Shown here in pieces: positions 48,543 to 56,937 of a DNA stretch of 64,000 nucleotides (position 1 is the stretch's first letter; each line of letters begins with the position of its first letter). The notes beneath the pieces were generated by a model that searched no databases, was not told the origin of the DNA, and saw nothing but the letters and a program-made list of their open reading frames with translations. The position numbers were made by a program, and so were the translations under genes. This DNA comes from a bacterium (lineage in GTDB: Bacteria > Desulfobacterota > Binatia > HRBIN30 > CADEER01): contig JAHBUY010000005.1 of NCBI GenBank assembly GCA_019637795.1, positions 186,001-250,000 of the forward strand, in the 5' to 3' direction.

Positions 48543-49442
48543 TCACGGTTGTCTCCTGCCCGGCGCCTTCCGCCGGTCGCCCGACCGGCCCGCCGCCGAG
48601 CCGCGCGCGTCGGCGCGCCCGCTGCCGCCGCGCCCCTCGGCGGGCCCGCGCCCCCGCCCGCGCCGCGTCGGCTCCGGCCGCACCCGCCCGTCGCGCTGCA
48701 ACGCCGCCAGCTCGTCCTCCGACGCCAGCCGCCAGCATCCCTCCGGCAGGTCGCCGAGCGCCAGCGGCCCGACGGCGACGCGGAAGAGATCGACCACCGT
48801 CAGGCCGACGGTGCGCGCGCAGCGCCGGATCTGGTGCTTCCTGCCCTCGACCAGCACGAAGCGCAGCGTGTCGCCGTCGACGCGCGAGACGCGCATCGGC
48901 AGCAGCGCCTGCCCGTCGAGGCGCATCGGCCCGTTGAGCTTGTGCACCTGCCCGTCGGTGGCCGGCGCGGCGGTGCGCACCAGGTAGGCCTTCTCGACCC
49001 CCTGGCCGCCGATGATGCGGCGGGCGACGGTGCCGTCCTGGGTGAGCACGAGCAGGCCGCGGCTGGCGCGGTCGAGCCGGCCGGCGACCGACAGCGACTG
49101 CCGATCGGCGAGCAGGTCCTGCTCGACCGCGGGCGCGATCGGACCGCGCCGGGTAGCGGCGCGCACCAGTCGCCAGGCCGGGGTCTGGCCGGGCTCGGGC
49201 TGGGTGCTGACGATGCCGAGCGGCTTGTGCAGCAGGACGGTGCTGCGGCCGCCGAGGAGACGGCGGCCGGCGTCGGTGACCCGGATGTCGGCGTCCGCCG
49301 CCGCCTTGGCGCCCTGGGCCGCCACCGGGACGCCGTCGAGCAGGACGCAGCCGGCGTCGATCAGGCGCTCGGCCTCGCGGCGGCTGCACAACCCGCGCGC
49401 CGCCATCAGCTTGGCGACGCGCTCCAGCGGCGCGTCCGTCAT
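48543..49442 (-). CDS. RsuA/RluB-family pseudouridine synthase
   Basis: A 299-residue enzyme with an N-terminal S4 RNA-binding domain (RVAKLMAARGLCSRREAERLIDAGCVLLDG) and a catalytic domain with the Asp in AGRLDRASRGLLVLTQDG, plus EGRKHQIRR. It makes pseudouridine in rRNA. The C-terminal ~45 residues are a basic Arg/Gly-rich tail typical of RluB-like proteins. Coupled (TGATG) to the upstream MFS gene. Confidence 0.9.
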   Translation of the reverse strand: MTDAPLERVAKLMAARGLCSRREAERLIDAGCVLLDGVPVAAQGAKAAADADIRVTDAGRRLLGGRSTVLLHKPLGIVSTQPEPGQTPAWRLVRAATRRGPIAPAVEQDLLADRQSLSVAGRLDRASRGLLVLTQDGTVARRIIGGQGVEKAYLVRTAAPATDGQVHKLNGPMRLDGQALLPMRVSRVDGDTLRFVLVEGRKHQIRRCARTVGLTVVDLFRVAVGPLALGDLPEGCWRLASEDELAALQRDGRVRPEPTRRGRGRGPAEGRGGSGRADARGSAAGRSGDRRKAPGRRQP

Positions 49443-50974
49443 CGCTCGCCCGGCGCGCCGGCATCGGCGCGCGCCGGTGTCGCGGCCGGCGCGCCGTCGC
49501 GCCGCGGCGGCAGCGCGCCGGCGCGCGCCGCGGTCGCGGTGAGCTCGGCGCGGCGCGCCAGCGCGGCGACGATCTCGGCATGGCGGGCGGTGGTGATGCG
49601 GTAGCGCGAGAGCACGATCACCGAGAGAACGGCGAGGAAAGCGATGCCGGGGCCGTAGAGGATCGCCAGCGCGTCGGTGGTCTCGCTCGGCACGGTGCCG
49701 GGCGCGGCGCGCATCGGGAAGTCGATCAGGTCGAGCCCCCAGCCGGCGATGAACTGCCCGAGGCCGGAGGTCGCCTTCACCGCGAACAGGAGGGCGCCGA
49801 AGAAGATGCCCTCCTGGCGGCGGCCGGTGTCGAGCTCGTGCTCGTCGGCGATGTCGGCCATCATCGACCCCGAGGTGACCAGACCGGCGGCGGCGCCGAG
49901 CGAGGCGATCACCGCCAGGGTCGCGAGCAGCGGCACGTAGCCGGCGCTGTCGTGGTGCGGGAACCAGCCGAGCAGCTTGCCGAGCGGCGGCAGCAGCGAG
50001 AAGATCGAAAAGACGATGACGCCGGCGAGGAACGCCGGCCGCTTGTCGACCCGCCGCGAGACCAGCACCCACAGGATCGTGCCGGCGAACAGGCCCCCCA
50101 GGCCCGCGCCCTGCACGCGCAGGATCTCGCTCGGCGAGATCAGCCAGAAGTGGGTGGCCATGTAGATCCCCAGCCCCTGCTCGATGCCGCGGGTGATGAA
50201 CAGCAGCACGGTGCCGATGAACAGGGCGCGGAAGGAGGGATTGGCCAGCGCTTCGCGCATCTCGCCGAAGAGGCGGCCGATCGACAGCCGCTCGCTGGCG
50301 TACCGCGGTTGCACCAGCAGCGGGATGCGGGCGTGGGTGCCGAGCGCGGAGCAGAGCACGCTGGCCGCCGCCGCGAGCCCGCAGCAGATGCCGAACAGCG
50401 GGTATTGTCCGGCATTGAGCTGTCCCTCCGGGAACCCCGGCTGGGTGCGGAAGAAGTAGCCCCAGCCGACCACCACCACCAACACGCCGCCGAGGAAGCC
50501 GAAGACGTTGCGGTAGGCGACGATCGCCGTGCGCTCGGCATAGTCGGTCGACAGCTCGGCGCCGAGCGCCATGTGCGGCACGCCGTAGAGCGTCATCGCG
50601 CCGCGCACCGCCATGGTGCCGCCGAGCAGCCAGGCGAACAGCCCCCAGGGACCGAGACCGGCGGGCGGCATGAAGAGCAGCGTGAAGCTGACGGCGAGCG
50701 GCAGCACCGCCGCGTACATGAAGAGATGGCGTCGCCCCCAGCGGTGGCGGAAGCTGTCGGAGATCGAGCCCAGCAGGGGGTCGGTGATGGCGTCGCTGAC
50801 CGTCGCCAGGCCGAGCGCCAGACCCGCCAACGCGCCCGGCAGGCCCAGCACCTGGTTGTAGTAGAAGAGCAGGAAGACGCTGAAGGCGGTGTTCTTCACG
50901 CCCTCGGCGACCTGGCCGATGCCGTAGCTGAGCTTGATGTGGATCGGCAGTCGCGCGGACATGGCGCGGCTCAT
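49439..50974 (-). CDS. MFS transporter, glycoside-pentoside-hexuronide type
   Basis: A 511-residue symporter with twelve helices. Motifs: LSYGIGQVAEGVKNTAFSVFLLFYYNQVLGL, VSDAITDPLLGSISDSFRHRWGRRH and MMADIADEHELDTGRRQEGIFF are characteristic of the GPH family, which carries sugars or glycosides with cations. ATG 50962 (MSARLP) is an equally possible start; neither has a clear ribosome site. The cytoplasmic C-terminus is a long Ala/Arg-rich tail. Confidence 0.9.
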   Translation of the reverse strand: MSRAMSARLPIHIKLSYGIGQVAEGVKNTAFSVFLLFYYNQVLGLPGALAGLALGLATVSDAITDPLLGSISDSFRHRWGRRHLFMYAAVLPLAVSFTLLFMPPAGLGPWGLFAWLLGGTMAVRGAMTLYGVPHMALGAELSTDYAERTAIVAYRNVFGFLGGVLVVVVGWGYFFRTQPGFPEGQLNAGQYPLFGICCGLAAAASVLCSALGTHARIPLLVQPRYASERLSIGRLFGEMREALANPSFRALFIGTVLLFITRGIEQGLGIYMATHFWLISPSEILRVQGAGLGGLFAGTILWVLVSRRVDKRPAFLAGVIVFSIFSLLPPLGKLLGWFPHHDSAGYVPLLATLAVIASLGAAAGLVTSGSMMADIADEHELDTGRRQEGIFFGALLFAVKATSGLGQFIAGWGLDLIDFPMRAAPGTVPSETTDALAILYGPGIAFLAVLSVIVLSRYRITTARHAEIVAALARRAELTATAARAGALPPRRDGAPAATPARADAGAPGER

Positions 50975-51019
50975 CGGGCGCGTTGCGCCGGCGGCGGCGC
51001 CTCGCGTACTCTCGCGTCC

Positions 51020-51436
51020 ATGGCGGACACCATCTTCGGCAAGATCCTGCGCGGCGAGATTCCCTGCCACAAACTGTACGAGGACGAGCGGGTGCTGGCG
51101 TTTCTCGACGTCGGTCCGCTCAGCGCCGGCCACGCGCTGGTGATCCCCAAGGAGCCTGCCGCCACCATCGACCAGCTCTCAGACGAATCGGCGGCGGCGA
51201 TCGGCCGCGTCCTGCCCCGCCTGGCGCGGGCGATCATGCGCGTCACCGGGACCACCGCCTACAACGTGCTGCAGAACAATGGCAGCGCCGCGCACCAGGT
51301 GGTGATGCACGTCCATTTCCACATCATCCCCAAGCCATCGCCCGACACCGGTCTCGGCATCGCCTGGCCGGCTGGCACGCTCGACCACGCGACCGGCGCC
51401 GCCCTGGCGCAACGGATCGTCGCCGCCCTCGCCTGA
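51020..51436 (+). CDS. HIT-family nucleotide hydrolase
   Basis: A 138-residue HIT protein with the zinc/catalytic motif HQVVMHVHFHIIPK (His-x-His-x-His). The start MADTIFGKILRGEIPCHKLYEDERVLAFLDVGPLS is typical of Hint-like proteins, which hydrolyse adenosine phosphoramidates and dinucleotides. Divergent from the MFS gene. Confidence 0.93.
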   Translation: MADTIFGKILRGEIPCHKLYEDERVLAFLDVGPLSAGHALVIPKEPAATIDQLSDESAAAIGRVLPRLARAIMRVTGTTAYNVLQNNGSAAHQVVMHVHFHIIPKPSPDTGLGIAWPAGTLDHATGAALAQRIVAALA

Positions 51437-51485
51437 CGACGCGCCACGCCGCGCGCCGCGCCCGCCCCGCCGCCGGCGCGCCGCC

Positions 51486-53429
51486 TCAGTCATCGAAGGT
51501 GAAGACGGTGACCAGGTCGGCGTCGTTGAAGCCGTGCAGCGTCGGCACGGCCAGCACCAGGCGGCCGGGACCGTTCTCGGCGTTCCAGGCGGCGCAGGAG
51601 AAGCCCTCCCCCTTGGCGTCGATCTGGATCACCGCGTCCGGCTCGGCGTCGGCATCGTGGATGACGGCGCGCGAGATGCCGCTCACCAGGCCGAGGATCG
51701 TGCTCGAGCGGTGCTGGTGGGTGGCGCAGGCGCCGGCCTCGAAGGAGATCTCGACCGGCAGCCCGTGGGTGGCGAAGCGCGCATCCTCGCCGATGAGCAG
51801 CGCCCCCGGGCCCGAGTCCGTCTCCGGCGACGGACCGACCTCGGTGCGGCCGTTGCAGACGCCGGGGTGCGGGTCGTTGGCCCCCTCGACCGTGCCGCCG
51901 GCGGCGGCGCAGTCCCCGGCGGTGAAGCCGTCGACGCCGACGACGCCGATGTCGTGATCGATCGTCGTCGTGACGCCGAGGTCGATGCCGCCGTCGCACG
52001 ACAGGATGCCGGCATCGTTCACCGGCACGAGCGGGCGGATGCAGAAGGTGAAGCCGCCGCCGACGTCGATGGCCAGGAACTCGGAGGCGCCGACGACGGC
52101 GACGCGGGCGATGCCGGTCTGCGGATCCGGAACGCCGGCGGCGAGGTCGAGATAGCCGGTGAAGCCGGGGAAGGTGCCGATGTCGGGCAGCAGCGCCAGG
52201 GTGCTGGTCGCCGGCGCGAGCGAGAAGCGGCGCGGCCCGAGCCCGGGCGTCGCCGTCGCGCTCGGCGTGAAGGTGGCGGTGGCGGACGGCGTGCGCGTCG
52301 CGCTCGGCGTCGCGGTGGCGCTGGGGGTCGCGGTCGCGGTGCGGGTCGGCGTGCGCGTCGGCGTCCACGTCAGCGTCGGCGTCGGCGTGAGCGTCGTCGT
52401 CGCGCTCCGCGTGACGGTCGGGGTGCGGGTCTCGGTGGCGGTGCGGATCGCCGTCGCCGTCGGCGTGCCCGACGCGGTGGCGGTGGCGGTGCGCGTCGCC
52501 GTGCTGGTGCGGGTCGGGGTGAGCGAGCGGCTGGCGGTCGGGGTCACGGTCGCGGTCCTCGTCACCGTCGCGGTCGCCAGCGGGACCTCGGTCCGCGTCG
52601 AGGTCGGCGACGGCGCCACCGCCGTGGCGGTGGGCGTGGTGGACGCCGTCGCCGTGAGCGTGGGCGCGGCCGTGACGCTGTTCGTCGCGCCGGCGGTCGC
52701 GGTGGCCGCCGCGGTGACCGTGCCGCTCGGCGTCACCGTCGTCGTCGGCGTCCGCGTGCCCGTGGCGCTGGCCGGCGGCGGCACGGTCGCGCTGGCCGAC
52801 GGCGTGGCGGTGTTCGACGACGTCGCGGTGCCCGACGGCGAGGGAGTCGCCGAGTGGGTGGCGGTGGGCACCGCGGTGGCGGTGTCGCTGACCTCGGCCG
52901 TCGCGGTCGGCGGCGCCTCGGTCGCCTCGGCGCTGGCGGTCGCCGACGCCGTGGCGGGCGGCGTCGGGGTCGGCGAGTCGACGAGCCCGCCGGTCGTCGT
53001 CGCGCTGGCCGACGCCGCCGGCGTCGCGCTCGCCGTCGCGACGGCGGTCTCGGTGCCGCTCGGCGACGGCGATGGCGACCCCGTCGCCGTGGCGCTCGGC
53101 GAGTCCACCGGCGTCGTCGTGCCGATCGCCGTGGCGGTGGCCGGCGGCGGCGACGCCGTCGGCGTCGCCGGGCAGCCGTTCAGCGCCGCCGCGACCGCGG
53201 CGACGAGCTCCTCGATGGTGATGAGGCCGTCCCCGTTGACGTCACCGGCGAGGCAGCGGGCCACCCCACCGCCGTCGAGCCCGATGTCGACCAGCGTGAC
53301 CAGCTCGTTGATCGCCACCGCGCCGTTGCCGTCGCAGTCGCCGACACAGGCGGCGGGCGCCGGCGCCGCGACCCCGCAGACGAGCGCGACCAACAGTCCC
53401 GGCCACGCGAGAATCCGAGCCTTCGCCAC
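51486..53429 (-). CDS. Secreted dockerin-like protein with long Thr/Pro/Ala/Ser linker
   Basis: A 647-residue protein starting at GTG (53429): signal peptide to ~27, two dockerin-type loops (CVGDCDGNGAVAINELVTLVD at 28-48; CLAGDVNGDGLITIEELVAAV at 59-79), a linker of ~305 residues (88-394) made of Thr, Pro, Ala, Ser and some Arg/Val (TPT, TAT, SATAT repeats), then a C-terminal beta-rich domain of ~250 residues with Cys and Asp/Gly loops (VNDAGILSCDGGIDLGV). Layout is that of a cell-surface stalk. No catalytic motif is seen. Confidence 0.75.
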   Translation of the reverse strand: MAKARILAWPGLLVALVCGVAAPAPAACVGDCDGNGAVAINELVTLVDIGLDGGGVARCLAGDVNGDGLITIEELVAAVAAALNGCPATPTASPPPATATAIGTTTPVDSPSATATGSPSPSPSGTETAVATASATPAASASATTTGGLVDSPTPTPPATASATASAEATEAPPTATAEVSDTATAVPTATHSATPSPSGTATSSNTATPSASATVPPPASATGTRTPTTTVTPSGTVTAAATATAGATNSVTAAPTLTATASTTPTATAVAPSPTSTRTEVPLATATVTRTATVTPTASRSLTPTRTSTATRTATATASGTPTATAIRTATETRTPTVTRSATTTLTPTPTLTWTPTRTPTRTATATPSATATPSATRTPSATATFTPSATATPGLGPRRFSLAPATSTLALLPDIGTFPGFTGYLDLAAGVPDPQTGIARVAVVGASEFLAIDVGGGFTFCIRPLVPVNDAGILSCDGGIDLGVTTTIDHDIGVVGVDGFTAGDCAAAGGTVEGANDPHPGVCNGRTEVGPSPETDSGPGALLIGEDARFATHGLPVEISFEAGACATHQHRSSTILGLVSGISRAVIHDADAEPDAVIQIDAKGEGFSCAAWNAENGPGRLVLAVPTLHGFNDADLVTVFTFDD

Positions 53430-53491
53430 CCGGCCGACTCTGCAGCCTCGTGGCAGTTGGGTCAATCTGCCGCGACCGCGCCGCCGCGGGG

Positions 53492-54262
53492 TCAGGGCGC
53501 GTCGCCCTGCAGCACCACCGAGCCCCGGGGCGCGGGCGCGCCACCGGCGGCTTCCACGGTCACCATCGCCCCCCGGACGGCACCGGCGTCGTCGGGCAGC
53601 GACGGGTCGGCGCGTGCGACGCCCTGCGCGTCGGGGTGGAAGATCGCGGCCCGCAGCGGCCCCGCCTTCTCGGTCATCCACCACAGCTCGTAGACCTCGG
53701 CCGCGGCGAGCGCCGGAAGCCCGAAGGCGTAGAAGAGCGCCCGGCCGGTCGGCGGGCTGAGCAGGACGTGTCCTTCCGCCGGCTGCCCGTCAACGGTGGT
53801 CTTCAGGGAGACCATCCGCAGCCCGGGATGATCGAGGATCGCCGCCGAGGCCTGCGCCGCGGCGAGCGCGGCGCGCAGCTCGGCGACGTCGCGCTCCTGC
53901 CGCGCCAGCGTGACGTTGGCGGCCGCCAGCTCGCCCTCGCGGGCGGTGAGGGCGTACTGCAGCGCCGACAGCGTCGCGCTGGTGCGGGCGCGCTCCGCGC
54001 GAAAGCCGATCTCGCGATAGCCGAGGATCGACAGCAGCAGCGCCACCGCCGCCGCCAGCGGCACCTGCCAGCGGCCGCCGCGTCGGACCACCCGCGGCGG
54101 CGGCCCCGCCTCGCCGCCCAGGCGCGCCAGCAGCCGGCGACGCAGGGCCGCGGCGAGGGCCGGATCCTTCTCCAGCGCCGCCGCGGCGGTTGGATCCCCC
54201 TCATAGCGCCGCCGGGTGGGGTCGTGCGGCAGGTCGTGATGGATGTCGTCGCGGATCGTCAT
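53492..54262 (-). CDS. RskA-like anti-sigma factor
   Basis: A 256-residue protein: short cytoplasmic part (1-65), one membrane helix (67-82), a coiled coil (~85-140) and a C-terminal RskA-like domain (LKTTVDGQPAEGHVLLSPPTGRALFYAFGLPALAAAEVYELWWMTE). RskA proteins hold an ECF sigma factor at the membrane. Here the N-terminal part is short, without the HxxxCxxC zinc motif, and no sigma-factor gene is adjacent, so it may have lost or rearranged that role. Confidence 0.75.
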   Translation of the reverse strand: MTIRDDIHHDLPHDPTRRRYEGDPTAAAALEKDPALAAALRRRLLARLGGEAGPPPRVVRRGGRWQVPLAAAVALLLSILGYREIGFRAERARTSATLSALQYALTAREGELAAANVTLARQERDVAELRAALAAAQASAAILDHPGLRMVSLKTTVDGQPAEGHVLLSPPTGRALFYAFGLPALAAAEVYELWWMTEKAGPLRAAIFHPDAQGVARADPSLPDDAGAVRGAMVTVEAAGGAPAPRGSVVLQGDAP

Positions 54263-54371
54263 TGGCGTCGAGCGCAGCGAGCCGTGCGGCCGGCCCGGAA
54301 CGATCATGACACGCCGAAGGCGTCTCTTCACCGTCCCGAATGCTGCCCGGACAGCGCGCCGCGCCGCGGCG

Positions 54372-55931
54372 TCAGGGGCCGGGGAGCGATGGCAGCGGCG
54401 TCTGGCTGACCAGCAGGCCGGCGGTGCGCCGGCCGCGCATGGTCTCGCGCACCTGCCAACTCGGCTCGATGAAGTACACGGGACGGCCGCGCACCGTGTT
54501 GTCCGGGTGGTAGATGACGAACAGGCCCGCCCAGCCCGGGAACACGGTCTTCGCGGTGTACAACGGCCCGAGCCCGGCGAAGGGCGAATTGCTCACGAAC
54601 ACGCTGTCGCCCGGCGGCACGGCATCGATGACGCGGTCGATCGACCGCAACGCGGCCTGCGCCTGCCGCGCGACGTCGTCGTGATGGTCGATGCGCGGCG
54701 CCGAGCGCGCCCAGGCGACGACCAGGACGCCGATCGCCAGCGCCAGCGCTCCATCCCGCAGCCGTTGCGGAACGCGCCAGCGCGCCGTCACGGCGCTGCC
54801 GGCGATGCACAGCGCCGTCACCACCAACGCCAGGCCGAGGTAGTGATAGCGATTCACCCGGCCGGCGGCGGCGCCGCCGCCGAGGAAGATGGCGCGTCCG
54901 GCGGCGATCAGGCCGTATCCCCCGGCGGCGACGATCAGCACCGCCATCGTGCGGCGGCGCAGCGCGCGCGGCCCGCGCGCCAGCGCGGCCACCAGCAGCG
55001 CCGCGCCGGCTCCCGCCAGGAGGGCGGCGGCCGGTCCCGGGTACGGCGCCGCCGGTGCCAGCGTGCCCGTCAACGCGCGCCCCGTCGCGTAGCCGAACAG
55101 GTGCGCGACGAACCCCATCGTCGGGGTCCAGAAGTCCATCGAGGCGAGGAAGCCGTAGCCGCCCGAGCCGCGCAGCGCGACGTAGCGCGAGATGACCACG
55201 TACGTCGCCACGGTCGCGAGCGCGACGCCGGCCATCGTCGGCACCGCCGCGCGGCGGGTCGGTCCGGGCGGCAGGATCAGCCAGGCGGCCAGGGGCATGG
55301 CGAGGGCGATGCCGATGCCGACTCCGAAACTGGTGACGGCGGCCAACAGGAGCAGCGCCCATCCCACCGGGGCCCACGCCGACGCCCGCGCCCCGTCGGC
55401 CAGGCGAGCCAGGTGCCACAGCAGGCAGAAGGTCGCGGTGGCAACCAGCACCTGACCATAGACCGCCAGCCATCCCAGCGCCGCCTCGAGGACCGGCGAC
55501 GTGCCCCACAGAACGGCGCCGAGGCAGGCCAGGCGATCGCTGCCGGCGAGGCGGCGAATGACCGCGAACAGCAGGCCGACGTTGACCACGTGGGTACACA
55601 GCACGAGCCAGAAGAGCGGCCGCGGCTGCGGCCCGAAGAGGGCGTCGGCGACCAGGAACACCGCCCCGGTGGTGCCGTACAGGTGCCACCCGTGCGGCCG
55701 CAGCAGGAACTCGAACGGGCTCCGATCGCGCAGATGGAAGAGGATGACGAAGTCGTCGCCGAAGAACTGGTTGTCGACCAGCGGCGCCCAGACCAGCAGG
55801 GCGAGGAGCATCGGCACGACCCACAGCAGCGCCAGGCGCCACCCGCCGGCGCGCTCGCGCGGGCTCGAAGCCGGGGGAGAGGGGTGCGCCACCGCCACGA
55901 CCCGTCGCTTACACCGATCCCGAGCGCGCAT
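54372..55931 (-). CDS. GT-C-like membrane glycosyltransferase-type protein
   Basis: A 519-residue protein with about eleven helices. The first external loop contains APLVDNQFFGDDFVILFHL, with the paired acidic residues common in GT-C enzymes, followed by LFWLVLCTHVVNVGLLFAVIRRL. It ends in a soluble domain (ISRYVALRGSGGYG ... AVPPGDSVFVSNSPFAG). Similar in plan to the protein at 32801 but without TPRs. A lipid-linked sugar donor is expected; the acceptor is unknown. Confidence 0.7.
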   Translation of the reverse strand: MRARDRCKRRVVAVAHPSPPASSPRERAGGWRLALLWVVPMLLALLVWAPLVDNQFFGDDFVILFHLRDRSPFEFLLRPHGWHLYGTTGAVFLVADALFGPQPRPLFWLVLCTHVVNVGLLFAVIRRLAGSDRLACLGAVLWGTSPVLEAALGWLAVYGQVLVATATFCLLWHLARLADGARASAWAPVGWALLLLAAVTSFGVGIGIALAMPLAAWLILPPGPTRRAAVPTMAGVALATVATYVVISRYVALRGSGGYGFLASMDFWTPTMGFVAHLFGYATGRALTGTLAPAAPYPGPAAALLAGAGAALLVAALARGPRALRRRTMAVLIVAAGGYGLIAAGRAIFLGGGAAAGRVNRYHYLGLALVVTALCIAGSAVTARWRVPQRLRDGALALAIGVLVVAWARSAPRIDHHDDVARQAQAALRSIDRVIDAVPPGDSVFVSNSPFAGLGPLYTAKTVFPGWAGLFVIYHPDNTVRGRPVYFIEPSWQVRETMRGRRTAGLLVSQTPLPSLPGP

Positions 55932-56069
55932 GCGAATGCACCGCGCCGGGCGCCTCCTGGTTCCCTGGCGGGGCGGAGCGCCCGATCGAGAGTCCGCCGT
56001 TGCCTTTTGCCGTCCGGGGTGACACCGATCGGGCTCGCCAACGGTCCTGCCATCGCCACCGTCGCTCCC

Positions 56070-56438
56070 ATGTCCCGCATCAAGACGATCCTGCTCTGGA
56101 TCATGGCCGCCTTCTACGTCGTCGCCGGCGTCATGCATTTCATCCGCCCCGACGTGTACATGCCGATGATGCCGCCGTACCTGCCCTGGCATCGGGGCCT
56201 CATCCTGCTCTCCGGCGCGGCGGAGATCGGGCTCGGCCTGGCGGTGCTGAGCGCGCGCCTGCGGCCCTATGCGGCGTGGGGCATCATCCTGCTGCTCATC
56301 GCGGTCTTCCCGGCCAACATCCACATCGCGCTCAACAACGTGCCGCTCTTCGGCAATCCCGAGGGCGCCGGGATCTGGAACTGGGTCCGACTGCCGCTGC
56401 AGGGCGTGCTGGCGCTCTGGGCCTGGTGGTACGCATGA
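56070..56438 (+). CDS. DoxX-family membrane protein
   Basis: A 122-residue protein with four helices: KTILLWIMAAFYVVAGVMHFIRPDVYM, the pattern MPPYLPWHRGLILLSGAAEIGLGLAVL, and VFPANIHIALNNVPLFGNPEGAGIWNWVRLPLQGVLALWAWWYA, typical of DoxX/DoxD-related proteins. Function in this group is unclear, often linked to redox or metal stress. It overlaps the next gene by ATGA. Confidence 0.85.
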   Translation: MSRIKTILLWIMAAFYVVAGVMHFIRPDVYMPMMPPYLPWHRGLILLSGAAEIGLGLAVLSARLRPYAAWGIILLLIAVFPANIHIALNNVPLFGNPEGAGIWNWVRLPLQGVLALWAWWYA

Positions 56439-56872
56439 GCGGACGCCGGCGGCGGCGCGGCGGCAGCCTGCGCGCCCTGCGCCCGCTCGGCGACGTGCGC
56501 GTCGCCGGCGCGCTGCTCCTGCTGGCGACGCTCGCGGCGCCGCGCGCGCCGCTGGTCTACCACCGCCACGCCGGCGGCGAGCACGCGCACGTCCACGCCG
56601 ACGCCGGCCTGCGCGCGCTGTTCGCCGCCGCCGACCGTCCGGCGCCGGCGCGCGACGGCGGGCGCCGCCCCGCGTACCACCAGGACCGCGGCAGCGCCGC
56701 CGGCCACGTCCACCAGCAGACCCGCTACCACGCCGCCGTCGCGGTGGCGGCGCCGTTCCTCGCCGTCGCCGCCCCGCTGGCGCCGCTGCTTGCCAGCGTC
56801 GATCGCCGTCCCCCGACACGCCTCGCCGCGCCCGCCACGGCGCGCGGCCCGCCGCGCGTCCCCGTCCGCTGA
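56435..56872 (+). CDS. Small His-rich exported protein
   Basis: A 145-residue protein with one N-terminal hydrophobic segment (RVAGALLLLATLAAPRAPL) and a histidine cluster just after it (VYHRHAGGEHAHVHADAG), plus a second hydrophobic stretch (AAVAVAAPFLAVAAPLAPLL). No family known. Coupled to DoxX and 65 bp before the TonB receptor, so metal binding or delivery for the receptor is a reasonable guess. Confidence 0.6.
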   Translation: MSGRRRRRGGSLRALRPLGDVRVAGALLLLATLAAPRAPLVYHRHAGGEHAHVHADAGLRALFAAADRPAPARDGGRRPAYHQDRGSAAGHVHQQTRYHAAVAVAAPFLAVAAPLAPLLASVDRRPPTRLAAPATARGPPRVPVR

Positions 56873-56904
56873 TCAGACCGTCGTTCCACAGCGACTGATC
56901 GACC

Positions 56905-56923
56905 GCTCCCGCCCGGCGGGAGC
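56905..56923 (+). promoter_or_regulatory. Hairpin in the TonB receptor leader
   Basis: GCTCCCGCCCGGCGGGAGC is a perfect palindrome able to form a 7-bp stem. It ends just before the GGGGGAAG ribosome site of the receptor gene. It could be a terminator for the upstream gene or a control element. Confidence 0.4.
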
Positions 56924-56937
56924 CGGGGGGAAGACAC

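Noticed and set aside
52240..53170. Possible CRISPR-like or satellite repeat array
   Set aside because: The units are irregular codon-level repeats inside a coding linker; no constant repeat and spacer pattern.
52159..53760. Valine-rich plus-strand frame opposite the Thr/Pro linker
   Set aside because: It mirrors the Thr/Ser/Ala codons of the real gene; the low complexity explains it.
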